Positions 1 through 8,433 of a stretch of 64,000 nucleotides of DNA are shown here, piece after piece. Position 1 is the first letter of the stretch. Each line of letters starts with the position of its first letter. Under the pieces are notes generated by a model, which saw nothing but the letters and a program-made list of their open reading frames with translations, did not search any database and was not told the origin of the DNA. This DNA comes from Rhizobacter sp964253025 (GTDB taxonomy: Bacteria > Pseudomonadota > Gammaproteobacteria > Burkholderiales > Burkholderiaceae_C), in contig NZ_CAXUQC020000001.1 of NCBI RefSeq assembly GCF_964253025.1, positions 2,480,001 through 2,544,000 of the forward strand, in the 5' to 3' direction. The position numbers and the translations under genes were made by a program.

Positions 1-3000
1 CAGACGATCGACGTCACGGTGGCGAGCCGCACCGGTGGCGCCTTCGAGGCCGTTACCAACACGTCGTCTGCATCCACTACGGTGACCGACGATGCCGACG
101 CGGCCATCATCACCGTCACTCCGTCTGCCACGTCCGTGGTCGAAGGCGGCTCGATCAGCTACACGGTCGCGGTGAGCGCACCGGTCACCGGTTCGCCGCT
201 CGTGGTCACCTTGTCCAACGGTCAAGTGCTCACCGTCCCGGTGAACCAGAGCTCTGTCACCGGCTCGCCTGTCGCCGTGCGCCCGGACGACGTCCAGGCC
301 CAGGGCAACCAGACGGTTGCCGTGTCGGTCAACTCGACCTCTGGTGGCAACTACGAGGCCGTGACCGCGACCTCGTCCGCGTCGACCGTCGTCACTGACG
401 ACGCCGATAGCACCACGCTCACCCTCACCGCTTCCGCTTCGTCGGTCGCCGAAGGTGGCTCGATCATCTACACCGCCACGCTGAACAACGCCGTGGCGGA
501 CTCGCCGCTCGTCCTCACGCTGTCCAACGGCCAGACGATCACCATCCCCGTCGGTCAATCGTCCGGTAGCAGCGCGGCATTCAATGTCCGCGCGGACGAC
601 GCCTACGTGCAGGGCAACCAGACGCTCGACGTCACGGTCGCAAGCCGCACGGGTGGCACCTTCGAAGCCGTCACCACCACGTCGTCCGCATCGACCACGG
701 TGACCGACGACGCCGACGCGGGCATCATCACCGTCACTCCGTCTGCCACCTCAGTCGTAGAAGGCGGATCGATCAGCTACACAGTCGCGGTCAGTGCACC
801 GGTCACGGGTTCGCCGCTGGTTGTCACCTTGTCCAACGGACAGGTTCTCACCATCCCGGTGAACCAGAGCTCTGTCACCGGCGCACCGGTCGCCGTGCGC
901 CCGGATGACGTGCAAGCTCAAGGCAACCAGACCGTTGCCGTGTCGATCAACTCGACCTCTGGTGGCAACTACGAGGCCGTGACCGCCACCTCGTCTGCGT
1001 CGACCGTCGTCACTGACGACGCCGATAGCACCACGATCACTCTCACGGCTTCCGCTTCGTCCATCGCCGAAGGTGGTTCGATCGTCTACACCGCCACGCT
1101 GAACAACGCCGTGGCCGGCTCGCCGCTGGTGCTGACGCTTTCCAACGGCCAGACGATCACCATTCCCGCGGGACAGTCGTCCGGCAGCAGCACGCCGTTC
1201 AACGTCCGTGGGGATGACGCCTACATCCAGGGCAACCAGACGCTCAACGTCACCGTGTCGGGCCGCAGCGGTGGAACCTTCGAGGCGATCACCAACACCT
1301 CCTCGGCAACCACTACCGTGACTGATGATGCTGACGCGGCCATCATCACTGTTACGCCCTCCGCGACCTCCGTCGTGGAAGGCGGCTCGATCAGCTACAC
1401 GGTCGCAGTCAGTGCACCGGTCACCGGTGCGCCGCTCGTGGTCACCTTGTCCAACGGTCAAGTGCTCACCATCCCGGTGAACCAGAGCTCTGTCACCGGC
1501 GCGCCTGTCGCCGTGCGCCCGGACGACGTCCAGGCCCAGGGCAACCAGACGGTTGCCGTGTCGGTCACTTCCACCACCGGTGGCAACTACGAGGCCGTCA
1601 CCGCAACCTCGTCGGCTTCGACGATCGTCACCGACGACGCCGACAGCACCACGATCACTCTCACGGCTTCCGCTTCGTCCATCGCCGAAGGTGGTTCGAT
1701 CGTCTACACCGCCACGCTGAACAACGCCGTGGCCGGCTCGCCGCTGGTGCTGACGCTTTCCAACGGCCAGACGATCACCATTCCCGTGGGACAGTCGTCC
1801 GGCAGCAGCACGCCGTTCAACGTCCGTGGGGATGACGCCTACATCCAGGGCAACCAGACGCTCAACGTCACCGTGTCGGGCCGCAGCGGTGGAACCTTCG
1901 AGGCGGTCACCAACATCTCCTCGGCAACCACTACCGTGACTGATGATGCCGACGCGGCCGTCATCACCGTCACTCCGTCTGCCACCTCCGTCGTGGAAGG
2001 CGGATCGATCAGCTACACAGTCGCGGTCAGTGCACTGGTCACGGGTTCGCCGCTGGTTGTCACCTTGTCCAACGGACAGGTTCTCACCATCCCGGTGAAC
2101 CAGAGCTCTGTCACCGGCGCACCGGTCGCCGTGCGCCCGGATGACGTCCAAGCTCAAGGCAACCAGACGGTTGCCGTGTCGATCAACTCGACCTCTGGTG
2201 GCAACTACGAGGCCGTGACCGCGACCTCGTCTGCGTCGACCGTCGTCACTGACGACGCCGATAGCACCACGCTCACCCTCACCGCTTCCGCTTCGTCGGT
2301 CGCCGAAGGTGGCTCGATCATCTACACCGCCACGCTGAACAACGCCGTGGCCGGCTCGCCGCTCGTCCTCACGCTGTCCAACGGCCAGACGATCACCATC
2401 CCCGTCGGTCAATCGTCCGGTAGCAGCGCGGCATTCAATGTCCGCGCGGACGACGCCTACGTCCAGGGCAACCAGACGCTCGACGTCACAGTCGCGAGCC
2501 GCACGGGTGGCGCCTTCGAAGCCGTCACCAACACGTCGTCCGCGTCGACAACCGTGACCGACGATGCCGACGCGGCCATCATCACCGTCACTCCGTCTGC
2601 CACGTCCGTGGTGGAAGGTGGCTCGATCAGCTACACGGTCGCGGTCAGCGCACCAGTGACCGGCTCGCCGTTGGTGGTCACCTTGTCCAACGGCCAGGTT
2701 CTCACCATCCCGGTGGACCAGAGCTCGGTCACCGGCACGCCTGTCGCCGTGCGCCCGGACGACGTCCAGGCCCAGGGCAACCAGACCGTCGCTGTGTCGA
2801 TCAACTCGACGACCGGCGGCAACTACGAGGCCGTGACCGCGACCTCGTCCGCGTCGACCGTCGTCACTGACAATGCAGATAGCACCACGCTCACCCTCAC
2901 GGCCTCCACTTCGTCGGTCGCTGAAGGTGGCTCCATCGTTTACACCGCCACCCTGAACAACGCCGTGGCCGGCTCGCCGCTGGTGCTGACGCTGTCCAAC

Positions 3001-6000
3001 GGCCAGACGATCACCATTCCCGTGGGACAGTCGTCCGGCAACAGCACGCCGTTCAACGTCCGTGGGGATGATGCCTACATCCAGGGCAACCAGACGCTCA
3101 ACGTCACCGTGTCGGGCCGCAGCGGTGGAACCTTCGAGGCGATCACCACAACGTCCTCGGCAACGACCACGGTCACTGACGACGCCGATGCCGCAGTCAT
3201 CACTGTCACGCCGTCGGCCACTTCGGTGATCGAAGGCGGATCGATCAGCTACACGGTAGCCGTCAGCGCACCGGTCACTGGCTCCCCTCTCGTTGTGACG
3301 CTGTCCAACGGCCAGGTCCTCACCATCCCGGTGAACCAGAGCTCCGTCACCGGCGCGCCGGTCGCCGTACGCCCGGACGACGTCCAGGCGCAAGGCAACC
3401 AGACCGTCGCCGTGTCGATCAACTCGACTTCGGGTGGCAACTACGAGGCCGTCACTGCAACCTCGTCGGCTTCGACCATCGTCACCGACGACAGCGATGT
3501 CACGACGGTCTCGCTCACGGCGGCTTCGGGCAGCGTGACGGAAGGGGCGTCGGCCAGCTATACGCTCACACTGAGCGCGCCCTCCACCTCGCCGGTGACT
3601 GTGGCGATCAACTACGGCGGCACCGCCTCCGGAGCTGACTACACGGCTGTCACCAACGTCACGATTCCTGCGGGCGCCAGCTCGTATACGTTCACGCTGC
3701 CGGTTGTTGCCGACGGACGTGACGAGGCGGACGAGACCCTGACGGTGTCCATTGGAACGATTACCGGCACGGGCGGCTTTGAAGCCATCGCGGCCAGCCC
3801 GACGTTCAACACAGTCACGACGACACTGGTCGACGCCGATCCGACACCCGCCCTGTCCATCAGTGATGTGACGGTCAACGAAGGTGCGACGTCGGCGACC
3901 TTCACGGTCACCTTGTCCGCCGAGAGCGGCCGCACGGTCACGGTGAACTACGGGACGGCCAACGACACGGCCGTGGCCGGCTCGGACTTCACGAGCACCA
4001 CGGGCACCGTCACCTTCGCCCCCGGCCAGACGACGATGACGATCACGGTGCCGCTCGTGCACGACAGCATCGTCGAATCCACCGAGACGTTCAGGGTGAA
4101 CCTGACCGGCGCGGTGAACGCGACCCTCGCAGATGCGACCGGCATCGCGACGATCATCGACAACGACTCCGCACCGGTCATCGACCTGGATGCCAACAAT
4201 TCGAGTGGCGCGCCGGGTGCCAACTACGCCGTCACGTTCACGGAAGGCCAGAGCGGCGCCGGTGTTCGCATCGTCGACACCGACATGAGCATCACGGATG
4301 CCGACAGCACCCTGCTCACGAGCGCCACGATCACGCTGACCAACCGCCAGCCGGGCGACGCCTTGAACCTGGGCAACGACGTGTCAGGCATTTCGGTCAA
4401 CGCCCTCAACACCAGCACCACGGTGACGCTGACGTTGACCGGCACGGCCACGCTGGCCGACTACCTGCAGCGCATCCAGAACATCACCTTCGTCAACGAC
4501 AGCGAAGACCCGAGCACCGCACCCCGCACGGTCACCGTGCAGGTGAATGACGGCAACAACACCAGCAACCTGGCCACGACCACGGTCAACGTGGTGTCCG
4601 TCAACGACCTGCCGGAAGGCCGCGACATCACCATCAGCACGGCGGAGGACACCGCACGGCCCTTCACCCTCGCCGACTTCCGCCTGAACGACCTGGAAGA
4701 CGGCAGCAACGCATCCCCTGCCGCAGTGCGCTTCGACACCTTGCCGACGAACGGCACGCTGTACGTGGGCGGCATCGCAGCCACGGCCGGACAAGTCGTC
4801 ACGGCCGCGCAGATCTCGGCCGGGGCGGTGACCTACGCCCCGAATGCAAACGACCATGGCAATGGCTACGCGGCGCTGACCTTCAGCGTGCGCGACAGCG
4901 ACGGCGGCTTCGACGCTGCGCCCAACACCGTGACGGTGAACGTGACGCCTGTGAGCGACGGTGCGCCGGTCGCGGCAGCCGACGCCTTCCGCACGACCCT
5001 CGGCACGCCGATCACGATCACCCAGGCGCAGCTGCTGGCCAATGACATCCTGCGGGATGACGCCCGCATCACTGGCGTGAGCGCTGTCTCCGGCGGGACG
5101 CTGGTCAACAACAACAACGGCACGTACACTTTCACACCGACCACGACCGGCAACGCCACGTTCAGCTACACCCTGACGGACACCGACGGGCAAACGAGCA
5201 CCGCGAGCGTCACGGTCAACACCGTGATTGCGCGTGACGACCTGGCCACCGTGCACGAGAGCGCCCTGGCCAGCGGCACGGGTGGTGGTGATCTCGTCGC
5301 CGCGGGAACGCTGATGGCCAACGACGGCGGCGGAACCGTCATCAACAACATTGTTCACAACGGCACGACCTACTCGGCCGAGAATGGCGTCATCACGGTG
5401 GACTCGGCCTTGGGCCGGCTTGTCGTGCAGGCCTCCGGAGCGAACGCGGGGTCGTACACATACACCCTGGAAACGAATGCGAACAACAGCGCCGCAGGCA
5501 ACGACCTGGCGGTGACCGAGGTCTTCCAGTACACCTCGAACGCCGGCGTGACCGCGTCACTTCGCGTGAACGTCGTCGACGACATGCCGGTGGTGACCGA
5601 CCACGACATCGCCGTCTCGCAGGTGCCGCTGCCCAGCTACAACCTGGTGCTGGTGCTCGACATCTCCGGCAGCATGACGACCGCCGACTACGGTGGCCAG
5701 GTCCGTCGCGTCAACGCGGACGGAACCAGCAGTGTGACCACTCGCCTGACGATGGCCAAGGAGGCCCTGGTACAGCTGGTCGAGCAGTACTACAACCAGT
5801 CGCAGTCGGTGGCCATCAAGATCGTCACCTTCTCGGATGGCGCCTCGATCCTGAACAACAACAACGCGTTCACGTCCCTCGCCGCAACGGTGGCCGCCAT
5901 CAATGGCATCACCGGCACGACCTCCGGCGGCACCAACTACCAGGCGGCGCTGGACGCGGCACGCAGCGCCTACGGCACGGTGAACACGTCGGTCAGCAAC

Positions 6001-8250
6001 GCAACCTACTTCTTGTCCGACGGGGCGCCGAGCACCGGCAACACGACGACGGCACTCAACACCTACGGCAACTTCATCGCGGCCAACGGCATCGATTCGT
6101 ATGGCGTCGGCATCGGCACCGGCATTTCGAGCACCGACGCGCTGGACGCCATCCACAACGTGGACGGTGACGGCGATGGAACGCGCGATGCGGCCGTGAT
6201 CGTGCCCGACCTGAACCAGCTGGGCGCCTCGCTGCTCAGCACGGTTCCGCCCGCCTTCGGCGGCAACCTTGTCGGGACGACCGGAAGTGCAGTGGGCTCG
6301 GTCCTGGGTGCCGACGGCGGCCAGGTTCTGAACATCACGGTGAAGCTCGACAGCAACGGCGATGGCGTGCCCGACCGTGACGTGACCTTCACGTACAACG
6401 CGTCCACCAACCAGATCAGCCAGAACAGCACGTTCCTGACCGGTTTCCCGAAGAGCGGCGACATGCTGACGCTCGGCTCGTCGACCGGCTTCGGCAAGGG
6501 CACGCTGATCTTCAACTTCAGCACCGGCAGCTACACCTACTACACCAATGGCACGGCCGCCGAGGGCGACAACTTCACGCTCACGTTCCAGGCGCGCGAC
6601 GGCGACGGCGACCTGACGCCGACCACCAACCTGAACTTCGTCGTGACCAACGGCGCGCCCATCGCACGGCCTGACACCGACACCCTGCAGATCAACGAGA
6701 CCCGCCTCGAGGGCAACGTGATCACGGGCGCCGGGACGGACGCAGGGCTTGCACTCGGGACGCAGGTCGCCAGTTTCTCGCAGCGTGGCGACGGCGTGGA
6801 CACGGCCGTGGACAACGCGGAGGTCACCAGCCTGCAGTTCCAGGGCCGCAGCTTCGACCTGACGACCAACAGCAGTGGCTCGGGCGTGGGCTACACCTTC
6901 GTCATCAACAACGGGCAGCTGACGTGGACCGGTTCCGGCGCCAACGCCGGCAGTGTGCTGGTGTTCAACAGCAGCGGCTACTACAACTACACGCCGCCCT
7001 CGGCCGCGCTGACGGGTACGCCGCACGACGCTGCGGTCACGAACCAGCTGAGCGCTACAGGATCCGCGAACTCGAACGGCGTGTCCGTCACGGCGGTCGG
7101 CAGGCCCGGCGCGACGGGGGTAGCAGTCAACTACGCCAACACGGGTGCAGGCGTATCCAACAGTGGAAGCTCCGCCAACACGCTGGGCGACCTGGAGCGA
7201 CTGGTGTTCACGTTCTCGACGGTGACGCATCCTTACGGCGTGCAGAACGTCAGCTTCAGCATCAATGCGGGCGCCAGCAACCTCGGGCCGGGTACCGGGG
7301 CACTGATCGGCGTGATCGGAGCGCTGACGTACACGGTGTTCGACGTCACCGGCCAGCAGATCGGCCAGTTCTACAGTTCCGGAGAGAACACCGTCACGCT
7401 TCCTTCCGAGTACGGCAACATCGGCCGCATCGAAGTCGAGGCCAACAGCGTCGCCGAGGCGCGCATCTCCAACATCTCGTTCGAGAGCATCAACCTCGAC
7501 AACACGGCCCCGGCCGTGGCGCCGGTCGAGATCGGCTACACGTTGACGGACGACGACGGGCAGTCCAGCACGTCGACGCTGACCCTCGGTGCCATCTCGA
7601 ACAACATCTACGGCACGAGCGGTGCCGAGACGCTGACCGGCACGGCCGCCAACGACCGCCTGGTCGGTCTGGCGGGCAACGACATCCTGCGCGGCGGTGA
7701 GGGACACGACACCTTGGAGGGCGGAGACGGAAGCGACCGCCTGGAAGGTGGCGCCGGCCATGACCGACTGCTGGGAGGCGACGGCGCTGACAGGCTGGAA
7801 GGCGGCGCCGGGAACGACGTGCTGTCGGGCGGCCGTGGCAACGACGTGCTTGTCGGCGGCGATGGCGCGGACGTCTTCCGCTGGGAGTTCGCCGAGCAAG
7901 GCGTGAACGGCACCCCATCCATCGACACGGTGACCGACTTCAATGTCCTGCCGGCGTCGGCGGGAGGCGACGTGCTCGACCTGCGTGACCTGCTGCAGGG
8001 CGAAACTGCGGCCGGTGCGGCCACTGGCAACCTCACCAGCTACCTGCACTTCGACACGGTGGACGGTTCCACCACCATCCAGATCAGCACGTCGGGCGGG
8101 TTCTCCGGCGGCTACAACGCGGGTGCCGTGGACCAATCCATCACGCTGCAAGGCGTGGACCTGACGGCCTCCGGCGCGCTGAACACCGACCAGCAGATCA
8201 TCCAGGACTTGCTCAACAAGTCGAAGCTGGTGGTCGACGGCGGGATGTGA
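1..8250 (+). CDS. Giant type I-secreted RTX adhesin (LapA-like), C-terminal part; 5' end outside window
   Basis: The reading frame is open from the first base, so the N-terminal retention module that LapG would cleave lies outside the window; about 2,749 residues are visible. Domain order by position: alternating 103-residue Ig-like repeats to 3480; two Calx-beta-type units (about 3481-4170, motifs with EGA and DND); cadherin/Ig-like units (about 4171-5230); further beta domains; a von Willebrand A domain from about 5635 with a MIDAS-type DISGS motif; more beta domains; eight GGxGxDxUx RTX nonapeptides (7666-7881); and a C-terminal type I secretion target region ending in a short amphipathic tail. 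Composition is rich in Thr, Ser, Val, Ala and Asp with no cysteine-rich part, typical of biofilm adhesins. The neighbouring lapG, lapD and TolC-family genes fit a LapA-type adhesin held at the cell surface. The family call is firm; the ligand is unknown. Confidence 0.93.
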   Translation, partial: QTIDVTVASRTGGAFEAVTNTSSASTTVTDDADAAIITVTPSATSVVEGGSISYTVAVSAPVTGSPLVVTLSNGQVLTVPVNQSSVTGSPVAVRPDDVQAQGNQTVAVSVNSTSGGNYEAVTATSSASTVVTDDADSTTLTLTASASSVAEGGSIIYTATLNNAVADSPLVLTLSNGQTITIPVGQSSGSSAAFNVRADDAYVQGNQTLDVTVASRTGGTFEAVTTTSSASTTVTDDADAGIITVTPSATSVVEGGSISYTVAVSAPVTGSPLVVTLSNGQVLTIPVNQSSVTGAPVAVRPDDVQAQGNQTVAVSINSTSGGNYEAVTATSSASTVVTDDADSTTITLTASASSIAEGGSIVYTATLNNAVAGSPLVLTLSNGQTITIPAGQSSGSSTPFNVRGDDAYIQGNQTLNVTVSGRSGGTFEAITNTSSATTTVTDDADAAIITVTPSATSVVEGGSISYTVAVSAPVTGAPLVVTLSNGQVLTIPVNQSSVTGAPVAVRPDDVQAQGNQTVAVSVTSTTGGNYEAVTATSSASTIVTDDADSTTITLTASASSIAEGGSIVYTATLNNAVAGSPLVLTLSNGQTITIPVGQSSGSSTPFNVRGDDAYIQGNQTLNVTVSGRSGGTFEAVTNISSATTTVTDDADAAVITVTPSATSVVEGGSISYTVAVSALVTGSPLVVTLSNGQVLTIPVNQSSVTGAPVAVRPDDVQAQGNQTVAVSINSTSGGNYEAVTATSSASTVVTDDADSTTLTLTASASSVAEGGSIIYTATLNNAVAGSPLVLTLSNGQTITIPVGQSSGSSAAFNVRADDAYVQGNQTLDVTVASRTGGAFEAVTNTSSASTTVTDDADAAIITVTPSATSVVEGGSISYTVAVSAPVTGSPLVVTLSNGQVLTIPVDQSSVTGTPVAVRPDDVQAQGNQTVAVSINSTTGGNYEAVTATSSASTVVTDNADSTTLTLTASTSSVAEGGSIVYTATLNNAVAGSPLVLTLSNGQTITIPVGQSSGNSTPFNVRGDDAYIQGNQTLNVTVSGRSGGTFEAITTTSSATTTVTDDADAAVITVTPSATSVIEGGSISYTVAVSAPVTGSPLVVTLSNGQVLTIPVNQSSVTGAPVAVRPDDVQAQGNQTVAVSINSTSGGNYEAVTATSSASTIVTDDSDVTTVSLTAASGSVTEGASASYTLTLSAPSTSPVTVAINYGGTASGADYTAVTNVTIPAGASSYTFTLPVVADGRDEADETLTVSIGTITGTGGFEAIAASPTFNTVTTTLVDADPTPALSISDVTVNEGATSATFTVTLSAESGRTVTVNYGTANDTAVAGSDFTSTTGTVTFAPGQTTMTITVPLVHDSIVESTETFRVNLTGAVNATLADATGIATIIDNDSAPVIDLDANNSSGAPGANYAVTFTEGQSGAGVRIVDTDMSITDADSTLLTSATITLTNRQPGDALNLGNDVSGISVNALNTSTTVTLTLTGTATLADYLQRIQNITFVNDSEDPSTAPRTVTVQVNDGNNTSNLATTTVNVVSVNDLPEGRDITISTAEDTARPFTLADFRLNDLEDGSNASPAAVRFDTLPTNGTLYVGGIAATAGQVVTAAQISAGAVTYAPNANDHGNGYAALTFSVRDSDGGFDAAPNTVTVNVTPVSDGAPVAAADAFRTTLGTPITITQAQLLANDILRDDARITGVSAVSGGTLVNNNNGTYTFTPTTTGNATFSYTLTDTDGQTSTASVTVNTVIARDDLATVHESALASGTGGGDLVAAGTLMANDGGGTVINNIVHNGTTYSAENGVITVDSALGRLVVQASGANAGSYTYTLETNANNSAAGNDLAVTEVFQYTSNAGVTASLRVNVVDDMPVVTDHDIAVSQVPLPSYNLVLVLDISGSMTTADYGGQVRRVNADGTSSVTTRLTMAKEALVQLVEQYYNQSQSVAIKIVTFSDGASILNNNNAFTSLAATVAAINGITGTTSGGTNYQAALDAARSAYGTVNTSVSNATYFLSDGAPSTGNTTTALNTYGNFIAANGIDSYGVGIGTGISSTDALDAIHNVDGDGDGTRDAAVIVPDLNQLGASLLSTVPPAFGGNLVGTTGSAVGSVLGADGGQVLNITVKLDSNGDGVPDRDVTFTYNASTNQISQNSTFLTGFPKSGDMLTLGSSTGFGKGTLIFNFSTGSYTYYTNGTAAEGDNFTLTFQARDGDGDLTPTTNLNFVVTNGAPIARPDTDTLQINETRLEGNVITGAGTDAGLALGTQVASFSQRGDGVDTAVDNAEVTSLQFQGRSFDLTTNSSGSGVGYTFVINNGQLTWTGSGANAGSVLVFNSSGYYNYTPPSAALTGTPHDAAVTNQLSATGSANSNGVSVTAVGRPGATGVAVNYANTGAGVSNSGSSANTLGDLERLVFTFSTVTHPYGVQNVSFSINAGASNLGPGTGALIGVIGALTYTVFDVTGQQIGQFYSSGENTVTLPSEYGNIGRIEVEANSVAEARISNISFESINLDNTAPAVAPVEIGYTLTDDDGQSSTSTLTLGAISNNIYGTSGAETLTGTAANDRLVGLAGNDILRGGEGHDTLEGGDGSDRLEGGAGHDRLLGGDGADRLEGGAGNDVLSGGRGNDVLVGGDGADVFRWEFAEQGVNGTPSIDTVTDFNVLPASAGGDVLDLRDLLQGETAAGAATGNLTSYLHFDTVDGSTTIQISTSGGFSGGYNAGAVDQSITLQGVDLTASGALNTDQQIIQDLLNKSKLVVDGGM
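82..3480 (+). repeat. Tandem array of alternating 309-bp (103-aa) adhesin repeats, 618-bp super-period
   Basis: Eleven complete 309-bp units can be read, plus the tail of one before position 82. They alternate between type A (motif VVEGGSISYTVAVSAPVTG, then VRPDDVQAQGNQT) and type B (motif AEGGSI.YTATLNNAV, then GDDAYIQGNQT or ADDAYVQGNQT). The VTDDAD joint that opens each A unit falls at 82, 700, 1318, 1936, 2554 and 3172, exactly 618 bp apart with no insertion or deletion. B2 (1009-1317) and B3 (1627-1935) differ at only about five bases by my reading. B1 (391-699) and B4 (2245-2553) are also nearly identical. The array ends at 3481, where Calx-beta-like sequence begins. Confidence 0.95.
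7666..7881 (+). repeat. Eight RTX calcium-binding nonapeptide repeats
   Basis: Eight consecutive 27-bp units encode variants of GGxGxDxUx, beginning with GLAGNDILR and ending with GGDGADVFR. Such repeats form a Ca2+-bound parallel beta-roll that folds after export and marks type I secretion substrates. They sit about 120 residues before the C terminus, the usual place ahead of the uncleaved secretion signal. Confidence 0.95.
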
Positions 8251-8256
8251 TGAGGC

Positions 8257-8299
8257 CGCGAGGGGCTGCAGCGCGGGACGCGCCTGCAGCCCCCTCGCG
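8257..8299. terminator. GC-rich hairpin between the convergent adhesin and lapD genes
   Basis: The arm at 8257-8271 (CGCGAGGGGCTGCAG) pairs with 8284-8299 through about 15 base pairs with one bulged C, leaving a 12-base loop. It starts seven bases after the adhesin stop codon. No T-tract follows, so it may be a weak terminator or an mRNA 3'-end stabiliser. The remaining sequence to 8433 shows only GC-rich dyads and no gene. Confidence 0.5.
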
Positions 8300-8433
8300 A
8301 GCGGGCGTACCGCGAAGGACGCCAAGTGAACCTCCGGTCGCCCGGCGGCTCACCTTCGCCATTCATGGGTTCGCTGCGCCGCCCGGCTGCCCGCGGGGCC
8401 CCGGGCCCAGGCCCGACCAAGAAGAAGAGGCGC

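Noticed and set aside
1..3480. Regular direct repeats considered as a CRISPR-like or satellite array
   Set aside because: The repeats are in frame, 309 bp long and encode Ig-like domains; there are no short identical repeats with unique spacers.
751..4062. 1,103-residue open frame antisense to the adhesin repeats
   Set aside because: It mirrors the 618-bp repeat of the sense gene; the product is a monotonous Arg/Gly/Asp/His-rich sequence with no domain and no ribosome-binding site. It arises from codon bias in a GC-rich repeat.
5557..8325. 922-residue open frame antisense to the adhesin C-terminal half
   Set aside because: Composition is Ala/Arg/Val/His-rich, typical of reverse-strand shadow frames, and the sense strand has clear VWA and RTX domains.
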